DNA of 45,684 nucleotides from Enterococcus lacertideformus (GCA_015680865.1 JADAKE010000009.1:1-45684); one strand, 5' to 3'; counted from the stretch's first letter, positions 18,210 to 29,289 are shown. Notes: a model not told the origin generated them from the letters alone. Program-made: numbers and translations.

Positions 18210-20876
18210 ATGACGGAAGAAAAAAATCTATCAAAAAAATATAATCCGCAAGAAGTTGAAGCTGGGCGTTATCAAAAATGGTTGAAACAAGAACTATTTA
18301 AGCCAAGTGGCGACAAGAAAGCAAAACCATATTCCATTGTTATTCCACCGCCAAATGTCACAGGAAAACTTCATTTGGGCCATGCTTGGGATACAACTTT
18401 GCAAGACATGCTGATTCGGCAAAAACGGATGCAAGGTTTTGATACCCTTTGGTTACCTGGAATGGATCATGCAGGGATCGCTACACAGGCAAAAGTAGAA
18501 GAAAAACTTCGTCAACAAGGGATTTCACGTTATGACTTAGGACGTGAAAAATTTGTGGATCAAGTATGGGGATGGAAAGAAGAGTATGCAAGCCATATCC
18601 GTGAACAATGGGCAAAAATGGGTTTATCTTTAGATTATAGCCGTGAACGTTTTACACTAGATGATGGATTGTCAGAAGCAGTTCGTAAAGTATTCGTGAC
18701 ACTTTATGAAAAAGGCTTGATTTATCGTGGTGAATACATCATTAACTGGTATCCCCAAGCTCGTACAGCTTTGTCAGATATTGAAGTAAATCACAAAGAT
18801 ATCGAAGGTGCATTCTATCATATGAGCTATGAGCTTGCGGATGGTTCTGGCGTGGTTGAGATTGCAACAACTCGTCCAGAAACGATGCTAGGAGATACAG
18901 CGGTTGCCGTTCATCCAGAAGACGAGCGTTATCAGGAACTGATTGGTAAAAAAGTGATTTTACCTTTAGTGAATAAAGAAATCCCGATTATCGCTGATGA
19001 ATATGTAGATATAGAATTTGGGACCGGTGTAGTAAAAATCAATCCTGCTCACGATCCAAATGATTTTGAGGTGGGGAATCGTCATAGCTTGCCGCGTGTA
19101 AACGTGATGAATGATGACGGAACAATGAATGATTTAGCTGGAAAATACGCTGGAATGGATCGTTTTGCTGCACGTAAAGCTATCGTAGCTGATCTAAAAG
19201 AAATTGGTAGACTCATAAAAATCGAAAAAATGGTGCATAGTGTGGGGCATTCAGAACGTACTGGTGTAGTCTTTGAACCTCGTTTATCTACACAATGGTT
19301 TGTCAAAATGGCGCCATTAGCTGAGAAAGCTATGAAAAACCAAGAGACGGATGAAGCAGTTGAATTTTTCCCACCACGTTTTAATCAAACTTTTCTACGT
19401 TGGATGGAAAATGTTCATGATTGGGTTATCTCTCGTCAATTATGGTGGGGACACCAAATCCCTGCTTGGTACCATAAAGAAACGGGTGAAATGTACGTAG
19501 GGATGGAAGCCCCAGAAAATAGTGAAGAGTGGGCACAAGATCCAGATGTATTGGATACTTGGTTTAGTTCAGCTTTATGGCCTTTTTCAACGATGGGATG
19601 GCCAGATGAAAATAGTGCCGATTATCAACGTTATTTCCCAACAAGTACATTAGTGACTGGCTACGATATTATCTTTTTCTGGGTTAGTCGAATGATTTTC
19701 CAAAGCTTAGAATTTACAGATCGTCGTCCGTTTGAAAATGTCTTGATTCATGGGCTGATTCGGGACGAACAAGGACGTAAGATGAGTAAATCTCTTGGTA
19801 ACGGAATCGATCCGATGGAGGTTATCGAAAAATATGGAGCAGACGCGTTACGCTGGTTCTTATCCAATGGATCTGCTCCGGGACAAGACGTTCGTTTTAG
19901 TTATGAGAAGATGGACGCAGCATGGAATTTCATTAATAAAATTTGGAATGCTTCACGTTTTGTTCTTATAAACATCGAAGGCATGAGAGTAGAAGATATT
20001 GACTTAACGGGTGAAAAAACAGTAGCTGATCGTTGGATATTGACTCGTCTCAATGAAACAGTAACCAAAGTAACTGATTTATTTAATCATTTTGAGTTCG
20101 GAGAAGCAGGACGTCAACTGTACAACTTTATTTGGGATGATTTTTGTGACTGGTATATCGAAATGAGTAAAGAAATCTTGTATGGTGATGATGCCATTTC
20201 AAAACAAACGACAAAAAGTATTTTAGTGTATACATTGGACCAAATTTTACGTTTATTGCATCCGATCATGCCGTTTGTAACTGAAGAAATATGGCAACAT
20301 ATCCCACATCAAGGAGAGTCTTTAGTTGTTGCTGATTATCCAGTGGTTCACCTAGAATTCGATGATGAAACTGCTTCTAAAGGGATGGAAGTTTTAAAAG
20401 AATTGATTCGATCTGTACGCAATATTCGTTCCGAAGTAAATACACCATTATCAAAACCAATAACTTTATTGATCAAGACTAATGATTCTACAATCGATCA
20501 GTTCTTAACAGAGAATACCAGCTACATCGAACGTTTCTGTAATCCTGAAGAATTAACGATTTCAAGTGATATTGTGGCGCCTGATCTAGCTATGTCTGCT
20601 GTTTTAACTGGGGCGGAGATTTTCTTACCGTTGGCTGGATTAATCAATATTGAAGAAGAAATCCAACGTTTGGAAAAAGAATTAGCAAAATGGACCGAAG
20701 AAGTTAAACGAGTACAAGGAAAATTAGAAAATGAACGTTTTGTTTCTAAAGCACCAGCAGAGGTTGTTGCAGCAGAGCAAGCAAAAGAAAAAGATTACCT
20801 AGATAAACAAACGGCAGTAAAAGAACGAATCCGTAGTTTAAGAACGATCCTTAATCAAAAAAGTAACATGCGATAA
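18210..20876 (+). CDS. valS: Valyl-tRNA synthetase
   Basis: An 888-residue class Ia synthetase that charges tRNA-Val, with an editing domain that removes mischarged threonine. The HIGH-type motif is in [11 protein letters not shown] (about residue 50), the editing domain contains [19 protein letters not shown], and KMSKSLGNG is at about 526. A C-terminal coiled-coil arm ([34 protein letters not shown]) is present. The usual NWDP motif near residue 178 reads NWYP, a change at a normally conserved position whose effect I cannot judge. Expression is controlled by the T-box. ATG 18210 follows AAGGAGG. Confidence 0.97.
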   Translation: MTEEKNLSKKYNPQEVEAGRYQKWLKQELFKPSGDKKAKPYSIVIPPPNVTGKLHLGHAWDTTLQDMLIRQKRMQGFDTLWLPGMDHAGIATQAKVEEKLRQQGISRYDLGREKFVDQVWGWKEEYASHIREQWAKMGLSLDYSRERFTLDDGLSEAVRKVFVTLYEKGLIYRGEYIINWYPQARTALSDIEVNHKDIEGAFYHMSYELADGSGVVEIATTRPETMLGDTAVAVHPEDERYQELIGKKVILPLVNKEIPIIADEYVDIEFGTGVVKINPAHDPNDFEVGNRHSLPRVNVMNDDGTMNDLAGKYAGMDRFAARKAIVADLKEIGRLIKIEKMVHSVGHSERTGVVFEPRLSTQWFVKMAPLAEKAMKNQETDEAVEFFPPRFNQTFLRWMENVHDWVISRQLWWGHQIPAWYHKETGEMYVGMEAPENSEEWAQDPDVLDTWFSSALWPFSTMGWPDENSADYQRYFPTSTLVTGYDIIFFWVSRMIFQSLEFTDRRPFENVLIHGLIRDEQGRKMSKSLGNGIDPMEVIEKYGADALRWFLSNGSAPGQDVRFSYEKMDAAWNFINKIWNASRFVLINIEGMRVEDIDLTGEKTVADRWILTRLNETVTKVTDLFNHFEFGEAGRQLYNFIWDDFCDWYIEMSKEILYGDDAISKQTTKSILVYTLDQILRLLHPIMPFVTEEIWQHIPHQGESLVVADYPVVHLEFDDETASKGMEVLKELIRSVRNIRSEVNTPLSKPITLLIKTNDSTIDQFLTENTSYIERFCNPEELTISSDIVAPDLAMSAVLTGAEIFLPLAGLINIEEEIQRLEKELAKWTEEVKRVQGKLENERFVSKAPAEVVAAEQAKEKDYLDKQTAVKERIRSLRTILNQKSNMR

Positions 20877-20908
20877 AAGGTTAGAACAGAAATATCCAAC
20901 TATAAGAA

Positions 20909-20967
20909 ATCAGCCATTTTGCACAAAAATTGTTTAATAATTTTTGTGCGTAATGTCTGATTTTTTT
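20909..20967 (+). terminator. Terminator after valS
   Basis: ATCAGCCATTTTGCACAAA (from 20909) pairs with TTTGTGCGTAATGTCTGAT (to 20961), followed by T residues. The rest of the 20877-21197 gap shows only an extended -10 (TGCTATAAT, 21165-21173) for folC. Confidence 0.8.
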
Positions 20968-21197
20968 GTAGGCATTAGCAAACTATTTAACTTAATTTTA
21001 ATGTAAAAGATTGGACTGTTGCTATATCTTATGTTATTTCCACATGGCCCTTCAAAGAAAGATCAGCGGGAAAAGAACTTAAAATACAGTAAGGGCAAAT
21101 TTTCTTAACCATTCACTCTAGCATAAAATAGACTATGTCTTTTTCTGCTATTCCGCATTCTTTTTGCTATAATAAAATTGGAATGGGGGAAACGTTG

Positions 21198-22511
21198 ATG
21201 AAAATTGAAGAAGCGATTACTTGGATTCATAGCCGTTTACCATATGGTTCACGTCCAGGATTAGATCGAGTAGAGGCACTATTAGAAGTAGTAGGGCATC
21301 CCGAAAAAAAAGTGAAGACAATTCATATTGCGGGAACAAACGGAAAAGGATCAACAGTTACGTACCTTAGATGTCTATTGGAAGAAGCTGGATTGACTGT
21401 TGGTACATTCACTTCTCCTTATATCGAAGCCTTTAATGAGCGGATTTCGATTAATGGGAAAGGAATATCGGATAACGATTTAATCAAGCTTGTTCAAAAA
21501 TACCGTCCTCTCGTTGAACAATTGGATCACTTTGAAGCAGTGGCTGGGATCACGGAATTTGAAACATTGACTGCAATGGCGTTTGATTATTTTTTATGTC
21601 AAAAAGTAGATGTAGCCGTTATTGAAGTTGGTTTAGGTGGCTTATTAGATTCAACCAATGTGGCCGTGCCATTACTGACAGGAATTACCACGATTGGTTT
21701 GGATCATACAGAAATTTTAGGAGAAACCATTGAAGAAATTGCTATCCAAAAAGCAGGGATTATCAAACGGGGAATCCCAGTAGTAACTGGAAAAATTGAA
21801 ACAAAAGCTTTAGGTGTGATCAAAAAACAAGCAAGGATAAAAAATGCCCCTTTGTATGCTTTAGGGGAAAAATACGAAATTAGTTATCAGTATCCTGCAA
21901 AAAAGTGGGGAGAAGTATTTTCTTTTAGTAGTGAATCTGGAAAAATAGCTCATCTTATTATAGGGATGATTGGACAACATCAAGTAGAAAATGCGGGTAT
22001 GGCCATTGAATTGTACGAGATATATTGTAAAATCGAGGGTTTACCGTTTAAAGAAAAAGAAATCATTAAAGCTTTGAAAAAAGCTCAGTGGCCTGGACGG
22101 ATGGAAAAATTAAGTGAAGAACCATTTGTGATTTTAGATGGAGCTCACAATACGCATGCAGTAAGCAGATTAGTACAAAATCTGAAAAAAGAATTTAAAG
22201 ACTATCGAATCAATATTCTTTTTTCTGCTTTAAAGACAAAGAATATTGAAAAGATGATCAACCAATTAAAAGAAGTACCAAATGTCCATATCTATTTAAC
22301 TACATTTGAGCATCCTAAAGCATTAAATTTAAATGCCACTATAAATTTAGTGGATGAAAAAGTTTCAATCGTTTCATTGTGGCAATTTGGATTAGCAGAA
22401 ATATTGGAGAAGATGGCGGATGAGGATGTATTGGTCGTGACCGGCTCATTATACTTTATTTCTGAAGTACGTACGTTATTATTGCAATTAGGAGGAAGAC
22501 ATGAGTTATAA
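21198..22511 (+). CDS. folC: Folylpolyglutamate synthase / dihydrofolate synthase
   Basis: A 437-residue Mur-ligase-like enzyme that adds glutamate to dihydropteroate and folates. The P-loop IAGTNGKGSTV lies at about residue 43, followed by TFTSPYIEAFNERI, IEVGLGGLLDSTNV, the carbamylated-lysine region AIQKAGIIKRG, and LDGAHNTHAVSRL. ATG 21198 is chosen because GGGGGA lies seven bases upstream; the frame extends to 21135 but without a binding site. The end overlaps the next gene by 11 bases, so they are translationally coupled. Confidence 0.95.
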   Translation: MKIEEAITWIHSRLPYGSRPGLDRVEALLEVVGHPEKKVKTIHIAGTNGKGSTVTYLRCLLEEAGLTVGTFTSPYIEAFNERISINGKGISDNDLIKLVQKYRPLVEQLDHFEAVAGITEFETLTAMAFDYFLCQKVDVAVIEVGLGGLLDSTNVAVPLLTGITTIGLDHTEILGETIEEIAIQKAGIIKRGIPVVTGKIETKALGVIKKQARIKNAPLYALGEKYEISYQYPAKKWGEVFSFSSESGKIAHLIIGMIGQHQVENAGMAIELYEIYCKIEGLPFKEKEIIKALKKAQWPGRMEKLSEEPFVILDGAHNTHAVSRLVQNLKKEFKDYRINILFSALKTKNIEKMINQLKEVPNVHIYLTTFEHPKALNLNATINLVDEKVSIVSLWQFGLAEILEKMADEDVLVVTGSLYFISEVRTLLLQLGGRHEL

Positions 22512-23157
22512 GTCAGTCATTTTTGATATGGATGGGTTACTCTTTGATACAGAAGTTGTCTACTATGAAGCTTCTCAATTAGTCGCAGATCGAATGGGTT
22601 TTCCATATGATAAAGAATTATATTTAACCTTTTTAGGTGTATCGGATGAAGAAGTTGGGGCAAATTACCATCAAATTTTTGCAGAATTTGGTAAAAATAA
22701 TGTTAAAAAATTTATAGAGGAAACATATGAAGAAACCATCAAACGTTTTTCTGCTGGGAAAGTCCAATTGAAACCAGGAGTCCTCGAATTATTGGATTTT
22801 TTAGAAGAAAAACAAATACCTAAAGTGGTAGCATCTAGTAATCAACGCCATATTATTGAGCTGTTACTAGAAAAGAAACAACTCTCTCGTTATTTTGATA
22901 CGATTATCTCAGCGGAGAATGTACAACGAGCAAAACCAGATCCAGAGATTTTTTTATTAGCTCATCAATATTTGGGAACACAAAAGCATGAAACTTTGAT
23001 TTTAGAAGACTCACAAAATGGTATACTTGCGGCTTCAAGCGCGGGGATCCCGGTAATCATGATCCCAGATTTGTTGCTGCCTTCTGATGATTTGAAAGAA
23101 AAAACAGTAGCTGTTTTCTCTTCTTTACATGAAGTACCCGAATTTTTAAAACAATAA
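22501..23157 (+). CDS. HAD phosphatase, beta-phosphoglucomutase-like
   Basis: A 218-residue HAD IA hydrolase with nucleophile motif FDMDGLLFDTE (residues 8-18), motif II VVASSNQ, the motif III lysine in RAKPDPEIFLLA, and motif IV LILEDSQNG. It has a cap domain after motif I, as in beta-phosphoglucomutase and phosphatases of the YcjU/GS1 type. The exact substrate is not evident. AGGAGG precedes the ATG, and the start overlaps folC. Confidence 0.92.
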   Translation: MSYKSVIFDMDGLLFDTEVVYYEASQLVADRMGFPYDKELYLTFLGVSDEEVGANYHQIFAEFGKNNVKKFIEETYEETIKRFSAGKVQLKPGVLELLDFLEEKQIPKVVASSNQRHIIELLLEKKQLSRYFDTIISAENVQRAKPDPEIFLLAHQYLGTQKHETLILEDSQNGILAASSAGIPVIMIPDLLLPSDDLKEKTVAVFSSLHEVPEFLKQ

Positions 23158-23213
23158 AAAATAGTTCTTCTTTTATTCGTATCTTATAGTGAGAAGAAAA
23201 AAGGGGGACTTTT

Positions 23214-23906
23214 ATGGAAAAGAATTTGCTGGGTGCGGTGCCAGCGACCTCATTACCTAGAGAAAGAATGCTTATCTATGGCGAAGAAGCCTTATCCGAT
23301 CAAGAATTGTTAGCCATCTTACTTCGTACTGGACAGCACCCACACAATGTTCTAGAAATAGCTGGTCATTTGTTGAAAACATTTGGTGGATTAGCCCTTT
23401 TAAGACAAGCCACACTAACTGAATTAGAGGGAATACGTGGAATTGGACGGGTCAAAGCACTGGAAATCAAAGCATTGGTCGAATTAGGGAGAAGGATCCA
23501 AGCTGAACATGTTGCAGTAAAATCGGCGATCCATGCTAGCTATGAATTAGCAAATCAATTGATTCTAGAATTAAAAGACCATAAACAAGAGCATTTGATC
23601 TGTATTTATTTAGATACAAAAAATCAAGTACTATTAAAAAAAACATTATTCATCGGTTCATTGGATCAAACTATTGCACATCCAAGAGAAGTGTTTCATT
23701 ATGCTGTTCGTTATTGTGCTGCACGAATCATCTTAGCGCATAATCATCCTTCTGGAAATGTCATTCCTTCAAAACAAGATTTACTGTTTACTAAAAGAGT
23801 ACAAAAATGCGGGGAAATGATGGGAATAGATGTATTAGATCATTTGATCATTGGTTGTAAACAGTATTTTAGCCTCAGAGAGGAGGGGTTGATGGAAGAA
23901 GGATAA
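23214..23906 (+). CDS. radC: RadC family JAB/MPN-domain protein
   Basis: A 230-residue RadC (UPF0758) protein. An N-terminal helix-hairpin-helix (LEGIRGIGRVKALEIKALVELGRR, about 65-90) precedes a JAB/MPN metalloprotease-like domain with the metal motif AHNHPSGNVIPSKQD at about 176-190. Despite the name, a role in DNA repair is not established. It follows the HAD gene by 56 bases with AAGGGGGA before ATG 23214. It is intact. Confidence 0.95.
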   Translation: MEKNLLGAVPATSLPRERMLIYGEEALSDQELLAILLRTGQHPHNVLEIAGHLLKTFGGLALLRQATLTELEGIRGIGRVKALEIKALVELGRRIQAEHVAVKSAIHASYELANQLILELKDHKQEHLICIYLDTKNQVLLKKTLFIGSLDQTIAHPREVFHYAVRYCAARIILAHNHPSGNVIPSKQDLLFTKRVQKCGEMMGIDVLDHLIIGCKQYFSLREEGLMEEG

Positions 23907-24001
23907 GAAGAATTGAGAAAGCAAATAATCCACAATGAGTAGGTAGCTTTCTTGCAAAAAAAAAGAAGCAAGTGTACAATTATATTGTAATTTTGTTTGG
24001 G

Positions 24002-24090
24002 AATAGAAGTTGAAACATCTGTTGCACCTCTATTCGTACGCGAGCAATGTTACAATCAATTAAGTGCTTCGGCACGAGGAGGGTATTATT
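24002..24090 (+). promoter_or_regulatory. Cold-shock gene leader with a UUCG hairpin next to the RBS
   Basis: The leader contains AATAGA/TCTATT flanking 24002-24034 and a tight hairpin GTGC-TTCG-GCAC (24064-24075) directly before the binding site GAGGAGGG. This arrangement could tune translation with temperature, as in other csp leaders; the effect is inferred. Confidence 0.5.
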
Positions 24091-24091
24091 A

Positions 24092-24292
24092 ATGGAAAAC
24101 GGAACAGTTAAATGGTTCAACGCTGAGAAAGGATTTGGTTTTATTTCACGTGAAGACGGAAGCGATGTTTTTGTTCACTTTTCAGCTATCCAAGGTGACG
24201 GATTCAAAACTTTAGAAGAAGGTCAAGCAGTGACTTTTGATGTTGAAGAATCAGATCGTGGTCCACAAGCTGCTAATGTTGAAAAAGCATAA
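24092..24292 (+). CDS. Cold shock protein (CspA family)
   Basis: A 66-residue single cold-shock domain that binds single-stranded RNA and DNA and acts as an RNA chaperone. RNP1 (KGFGFIS) and RNP2 (VFVHF) are both present, followed by [30 protein letters not shown] 24092 follows GAGGAGGG; the open frame starts at 24047, but that extension carries the leader hairpin and is not coding. Two terminators follow. Confidence 0.97.
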   Translation: MENGTVKWFNAEKGFGFISREDGSDVFVHFSAIQGDGFKTLEEGQAVTFDVEESDRGPQAANVEKA

Positions 24293-24345
24293 GCACTAAA
24301 AAATAAACTAAATAAGTGTTGTTCACCTATTTAATGACTAGGTAA

Positions 24346-24455
24346 AGCTAAATAAATTGTATAATTTATTTAGCTAATTCCTATTAAAAGTACAGTAATT
24401 CTTTATAAGTGCGTCGGATATCATATCTGATGTAGCTTATAAAGGATTTCTTTTT
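24346..24455 (+). terminator. Two hairpins downstream of the cold-shock gene
   Basis: The first is AGCTAAATAAAT / ATTTATTTAGCT (24346-24375). The second is TTTATAAGTGCGTCGGATA / TATCTGATGTAGCTTATAAA (24402-24443), with CTTTTT after it. The second is the better terminator. Confidence 0.65.
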
Positions 24456-24945
24456 GTCTATAGAAAGTTGAAGTAGTAAAAAATCATAAAACTATCTAAG
24501 TCACCATATTATTCTGTTTTTTGAGGAGAATAAACTATAATGATATATTTTTTATTTTAGAATGAGCGATTTTCCATGACAAATAATGAGTATTTTTTAC
24601 TAAAAAATAACTCTATTTGAAAGTCTAAACAATGGGAATTGAAATTCTCGTCGTTCAAGAAGTGCTTTTAGTAACGACTGTAGAAAATAGAAGTTTAGGC
24701 ACGTGGATTTTTCATTGAAAGCCGATACAGCAGAAGGAGAAAGATAAGAGTAAGTGTTACTTTTATTTTTCCCTCTTTTTTTATAGCCAAATAAATAATT
24801 CGAATAGTTGAGGGAATAAAAAATATATTGTTGCAAATAATTGGAAAATGGAATAACAAAAATGGGAACATAATTCCACTTAAAATCCTTAATATTCAGG
24901 GTAAAGGCGTTATTTTCATAGCCTTGTCGATTGGGGTTGTGAGCA

Positions 24946-25100
24946 TGGTCTGCATCAAGCAATAAGAATGGATAGAGAAAATAGTTCCCCGTATTTTTGA
25001 GCTTAATTCCTCAGAAGCAATGCTGAGAATACTGTCTAAAAGAAGAGGTTATGAAAAGGCTGGTTATTCGCTTTTAAGGATTTTTGTAGACTTATATCTC
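24946..25100 (-). repeat. Dispersed repeat, family 2, copy 1
   Basis: TGCATCAAGCAATAAGAA...AGAGAAAA...GTATTTTT and, further on, TTATTCGCTTTTAAGGATTT.TGTAGAC recur at 36330-36460. On the minus strand the adjoining frame (24600-24990) reads protein-like: YFLYPFLLLDADHAHNPN, then YENNAFTLNIKDFKWNYVP. So this may be a gene or mobile-element relic rather than a simple repeat. I see nothing else in 24456-25268. Confidence 0.5.
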
Positions 25101-25268
25101 AAATTCATAGATCAATACAGTAACATAAAAGAGCAATTTGCGATGCTTGGCGTGAATAAGAGGATAGATAAAAGTCAAAGAATAGAGCATAGGTTAAATA
25201 CCCAGACTCTATTTCTTCTACTACAGATTTGTGAATGAGATATTGTTGTTATTAACTTCATTTATTGT

Positions 25269-26957
25269 TTAGTTGCTATTTTCTTCATCAGGTAACATAA
25301 CCATAGGAAGGATCATTGGATGTCTTTCTGTACGTTCAAATAAGAAAGGTTGTAGTGCGCCAGACATCGCTTCTCTCAATTTATGTTCAGAACAATCTGG
25401 AGTGTTTAGCGCTTCACGTAAAGCATGGAAGAGGATGCGCTGTGCTTCATTGATCATTTCACCCGATTCACGCATATAAACAAAACCACGAGATAAAATA
25501 TCTGGACCAGCTAAAATTTCTTTCTTTTTAATATCAACAGTAGCCACTGCTAATACTAAGCCTTCTTCAGAGAGTAGGTGCCGATCTCGTAATACAACAT
25601 TGCCGATATCGCCGATCCCACTACCATCAATGTAGACATCCCCTGCAACAAAATGACCAGCTGGGCGAGCTGTTTCGCTCGTTAAAGCTAAGACATCACC
25701 GTTTTCCATAATAAAGCAATTTTCCGCTGGCACACCGGTATCTTGTGCAAGTGAGGCGTGAATTTTCAACATTCTAAATTCACCATGGACAGGAACAAAA
25801 TATTTTGGTTTCATCAAGCGAAGCATTAATTTTTGTTCTTCTTGTCCACCGTGTCCAGAAGTATGAATGTTATTGATTTTCCCATGAATCACTTCTGCAC
25901 CGGCTTCAGATAGTAAATTGATCAAATGGTTGACGCTTGTTGTATTTCCAGGAATAGGTGAACTGGAAAAAATAACTGTATCATCGGGTTGGATCTGTAT
26001 CTGACGATGGGTACCATTGGCGATACGACTTAGAGCAGCCATTGGTTCTCCTTGAGAACCTGTACATAAGATCATCGTTTCATTTGCAGGTAATCGATTG
26101 ATTTCGTAAGCATCAACAAATGTTCCGTCAGGGACTTTGATATAACCTAACCGTTGTCCGTTTACAATCGCATTTTCCATACTACGACCAAAGACTGCGA
26201 TCTTTCTACCAGTCGCTACAGCAGCATCTGCTGCTTGTTGCAAGCGAAAAATATTTGAAGCAAAGCTAGCGAAGATGATGCGACCTTCAATTTTTTCAAA
26301 AATTTTCAAAATAGAAAGACCGATGGTTTTTTCTGATTTGGTAAAAGTAGGGATCTCAGCATTTGTACTATCTGACAATAAACAAAGTACTCCTTCTTCA
26401 CCTATACGAGCCATTTTATGCAAGTTAGCAGGTTCACCAACAGGGGTGAAATCAAATTTAAAGTCACCAGTTGCGACGATATTGCCAGAAGGTGTTTTCA
26501 CGACTACACCTAGTGCATCAGGGATACTATGAGTAGTCCTGAAAAAACTGATTGATGTTTTTCTAAAACGAATCACTGTATCTTCATTGATTTCATGCAA
26601 TTCAGCATCTCTAAGTAAGCCATGTTCATCCAACTTATTCGTAATCAATGCAAGCGCTAGTGGACCAGCATAGATAGGAATATTCGCTTGTTTCAATAAA
26701 TAAGGAATTCCACCGATATGGTCTTCATGTCCGTGTGTGATCACGAGAGCTTTCACTTTGTGTAAATTTTGAACGATATAGTTGTAGTCAGGAATTACGT
26801 AGTCAATTCCGAGAAGATCATCTTCTGGAAATTTGATTCCAGTATCAATAATGATGATTTCATCTTGGAATTGTACCCCATACGTGTTTTTCCCGATTTC
26901 ACCTAATCCACCAATAGCAAAGACACCTGTCTCATTATTTTTGATGGAAAGTTTCAT
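25269..26957 (-). CDS. rnjA: Ribonuclease J1
   Basis: A 562-residue metallo-beta-lactamase/beta-CASP nuclease with endo- and 5'-exonuclease activity, central to mRNA decay and rRNA maturation in Firmicutes. The zinc motif [10 protein letters not shown] lies at about residues 74-83. [22 protein letters not shown] and the [10 protein letters not shown] motif follow, and the C-terminal domain is present. The start at 26957 has GTGGAG upstream on the minus strand. It lies one base after the rpoY stop, so the two form an operon. Confidence 0.97.
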   Translation of the reverse strand: MKLSIKNNETGVFAIGGLGEIGKNTYGVQFQDEIIIIDTGIKFPEDDLLGIDYVIPDYNYIVQNLHKVKALVITHGHEDHIGGIPYLLKQANIPIYAGPLALALITNKLDEHGLLRDAELHEINEDTVIRFRKTSISFFRTTHSIPDALGVVVKTPSGNIVATGDFKFDFTPVGEPANLHKMARIGEEGVLCLLSDSTNAEIPTFTKSEKTIGLSILKIFEKIEGRIIFASFASNIFRLQQAADAAVATGRKIAVFGRSMENAIVNGQRLGYIKVPDGTFVDAYEINRLPANETMILCTGSQGEPMAALSRIANGTHRQIQIQPDDTVIFSSSPIPGNTTSVNHLINLLSEAGAEVIHGKINNIHTSGHGGQEEQKLMLRLMKPKYFVPVHGEFRMLKIHASLAQDTGVPAENCFIMENGDVLALTSETARPAGHFVAGDVYIDGSGIGDIGNVVLRDRHLLSEEGLVLAVATVDIKKKEILAGPDILSRGFVYMRESGEMINEAQRILFHALREALNTPDCSEHKLREAMSGALQPFLFERTERHPMILPMVMLPDEENSN

Positions 26958-26958
26958 T

Positions 26959-27171
26959 TTAAAACTCCACTAATGTGAATTCAGCATTTTCTTTTTCGTA
27001 TTCTAGATGACTGCCTTCTAGAAGTTGAACGAATCCGATATTGTATGGGGTATTTTCTTCTACTTGCTGACGTGCTTCAACGTCACTGTTTGCTTCGATG
27101 TAAAGTGATTTTGTTTCTTCCCGTTTGGGATTACGGACTTTTGTTTCTTGATAATATACTTTGTAAATCAT
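26959..27171 (-). CDS. rpoY: RNA polymerase epsilon subunit (DUF1447)
   Basis: A 70-residue small RNA polymerase subunit found in Firmicutes, almost always just upstream of rnjA as here. [20 protein letters not shown] and [23 protein letters not shown] are typical. An AAAGGAG binding site lies before the start on the minus strand. The upstream leader is highly structured. Confidence 0.95.
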   Translation of the reverse strand: MIYKVYYQETKVRNPKREETKSLYIEANSDVEARQQVEENTPYNIGFVQLLEGSHLEYEKENAEFTLVEF

Positions 27172-27232
27172 GTTTACGTCTCCTTTATCTGCTTATCGCA
27201 GTAATTTAGCTAGCTGATTTTTTAGACAACAC

Positions 27233-27315
27233 AAAACGAGGGGACAAGCCACCTGGATTTTTCTATGCTTTGATCAAAATGATGGATTTTGATCAAAGAG
27301 ACAAGCCTCGTTTTT
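27233..27315 (-). promoter_or_regulatory. Structured leader upstream of rpoY-rnjA
   Basis: An outer stem AAAACGAGG (27233-27241) / CCTCGTTTT (27306-27314) encloses a perfect 13-bp hairpin, CTTTGATCAAAAT / ATTTTGATCAAAG (27268-27280 / 27286-27298). GGCTTGTC occurs twice on the minus strand within the structure. It could be a cis-acting leader of rpoY-rnjA on the minus strand, or a bidirectional terminator. On the minus strand the right end runs into TTTTGTGTTG, not a clean T run. Confidence 0.5.
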
Positions 27316-27351
27316 GCTTATCTGTTCGGAATCTTTTTTAACCGTACCTTC

Positions 27352-27367
27352 TGTATGAATTCATACA
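27352..27367. promoter_or_regulatory. Perfect 16-bp palindrome (operator candidate)
   Basis: TGTATGAATTCATACA is an exact palindrome in the 387-base divergent gap between rpoY and efrA. On the minus strand it lies about a dozen bases after a TAAAAT -10 candidate, where an operator for rpoY-rnjA would sit. Toward efrA it is about 190 bases upstream. Confidence 0.45.
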
Positions 27368-27558
27368 ATAGTTAATTGCTATTTTAGCATAAAAAAGTGG
27401 ATAAGTATAGAAATCCACAATAGGGAAATGAAATTGTTTTTATCATCTGAATATAATAAAAAATTTTTTTGATGGATGAAGTGTTCTATATAATATAGGA
27501 GTATGCTATTATTTTTATTAAATGGTTAAATTTATTTAGATTAAAAGGAGATGAGAAA

Positions 27559-29289
27559 GTGAAGTTGATGTGGCACTATACGATGCGCTACAAGAAATAT
27601 TTGATCCTAAATTTTATTTGCGTATTTGGATTTATTTTAATTGAGTTAGGTTTACCAACGATTTTAGCAAAAATGATTGATGTGGGTATCCGTAATAAAG
27701 ATTTTGATTATGTGAAACAACAAGGACTATTGATGATCGTGATCACTGTGATTGGAATCATTATGAATATTTTATTAGGGTATTTCGGTTCTAGGATCAC
27801 GACAAATATCGTAGCAGATATTCGAGATGACCTATTCAAAAAAATCCAAGGATATTCTCACCAAGAATATGAAACGCTAGGTGTAGCTTCTTTGATTACT
27901 CGTACAACCAATGATGCGTATCAAATCATGTTGTTTTTGCAAAATATCTTAAGAATTGGTTTCATGACACCCATGATGTTTGTAGTGAGTCTTTATATGG
28001 TGATGCGTACCAGTGTTTCACGGAGTTTTTATGTGATTGGAGCTTTACCTTTTTTGTTGCTGTCAGTAGTGGCAATTGCTAAATACTCTGAGCCTTTGTC
28101 AAAAAAACAACAAAAGAATTTAGATAAAATCAACAGTATTTTACGAGAAAATCTTTCTGGATTACGTGTAATCAGAGCATTTGTAAACGAAAAATTTGAA
28201 GAAAAGCGATTTGCTAAAGTAAACGACAACTATACGAAAAGCTCAAAAAGCTTATTTCGTTTGATGGCCGTTGCCCAACCAGGTTTTTACTTTTTATTTA
28301 ATATTGTCATGGTTTTGATCATATGGAGTGGGACAGTGCAAATTGATACCGGTTCGTTACAAGTAGGAGACTTAATCGCTTTTATTGAATATATTTTCCA
28401 TGCTTTGTTCTCATTTATGTTATTTGCAAGTGTGTTTATGATGTATCCTCGAGCAGAGGTTTCAGCTGGTCGGATCCAAGAAGCGCTGGATGCTTCACCA
28501 ACGATTACGGAAGATCCAAATGGCGTAGCTGAAACTAAAACAAAAGGTTACATTGAATTTAAAAATGTGACCTTTGCTTATCCAGGACACTCGCAAGAGC
28601 CAGTTATTCGCAATGTCAGTTTTACTGCTTCACCAGGTGAAACAGTTGCTTTTATCGGAAGTACAGGTAGTGGGAAATCTACTTTGATCCAATTGATTCC
28701 TCGCTTTTATGATGTCAGTGAAGGAGAAATTTTTATTGATGGTGTTGATGTCCGTGCGTATCGTTTAAGTAAATTAAGAGATAAGATTGGGTTTATTCCT
28801 CAAAAAGCTTTACTATTCACAGGAACGATCGCAGACAATCTAAGATATGGAAAAGAGGATGCATCACAAGAGGAAATGGAGCGAGCAGCAGAAATTGCTC
28901 AAGCAACAGATTTTATTTCAAAAAAAGCAGATGGTTACGACGAGCTTCTTTCAGAAGGCGGAACAAATTTCTCAGGGGGCCAAAAACAGCGCTTGGCGAT
29001 CGCTCGCGCAATTATCCGACGTCCTGAAATCTATATTTTTGATGATAGCTTTTCAGCACTTGATTACCAAACGGATGCAAAACTTCGTGCAAGATTGAAG
29101 AAAGAAACGACAGAATCAACCGTGTTGATTGTCGCCCAACGGGTGGGTACAATCATGCATGCAGATAAAATCATTGTTTTGAACGAAGGAGAAGTTGTAG
29201 GGATGGGAACGCATCGTGAATTACTAGAAAGTTGTCCGATCTACTATGATATTGCCGCTTCTCAATTGTCCAAGGAGGAATTAGCATGA
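27559..29289 (+). CDS. efrA: Heterodimeric ABC exporter subunit, EfrA-like
   Basis: A 576-residue half-transporter with six transmembrane helices in residues 1-300 and a nucleotide-binding domain with Walker A GSTGSGKST (about 367-375), signature SGGQKQR (about 472) and Walker B IYIFDDSFSALD. Walker B has D where catalytic sites have E. This is the usual degenerate site of heterodimeric exporters such as EfrAB and LmrCD, which expel drugs and dyes. The partner follows with a four-base overlap (ATGA). GTG 27559 has AAAGGAGA upstream. The efrA name rests on similarity of type and order, not on an alignment. Confidence 0.85.
   Translation: MKLMWHYTMRYKKYLILNFICVFGFILIELGLPTILAKMIDVGIRNKDFDYVKQQGLLMIVITVIGIIMNILLGYFGSRITTNIVADIRDDLFKKIQGYSHQEYETLGVASLITRTTNDAYQIMLFLQNILRIGFMTPMMFVVSLYMVMRTSVSRSFYVIGALPFLLLSVVAIAKYSEPLSKKQQKNLDKINSILRENLSGLRVIRAFVNEKFEEKRFAKVNDNYTKSSKSLFRLMAVAQPGFYFLFNIVMVLIIWSGTVQIDTGSLQVGDLIAFIEYIFHALFSFMLFASVFMMYPRAEVSAGRIQEALDASPTITEDPNGVAETKTKGYIEFKNVTFAYPGHSQEPVIRNVSFTASPGETVAFIGSTGSGKSTLIQLIPRFYDVSEGEIFIDGVDVRAYRLSKLRDKIGFIPQKALLFTGTIADNLRYGKEDASQEEMERAAEIAQATDFISKKADGYDELLSEGGTNFSGGQKQRLAIARAIIRRPEIYIFDDSFSALDYQTDAKLRARLKKETTESTVLIVAQRVGTIMHADKIIVLNEGEVVGMGTHRELLESCPIYYDIAASQLSKEELA

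Noticed and set aside
24600..24962. 120-codon minus-strand frame as an intact gene
   Set aside because: It has no binding site and overlaps repeat family 2. It may be a relic, so it is treated under the repeat rather than as a gene.
25020..25238. 72-codon plus-strand frame
   Set aside because: It begins inside the family 2 repeat, has no binding site and reads as random sequence.
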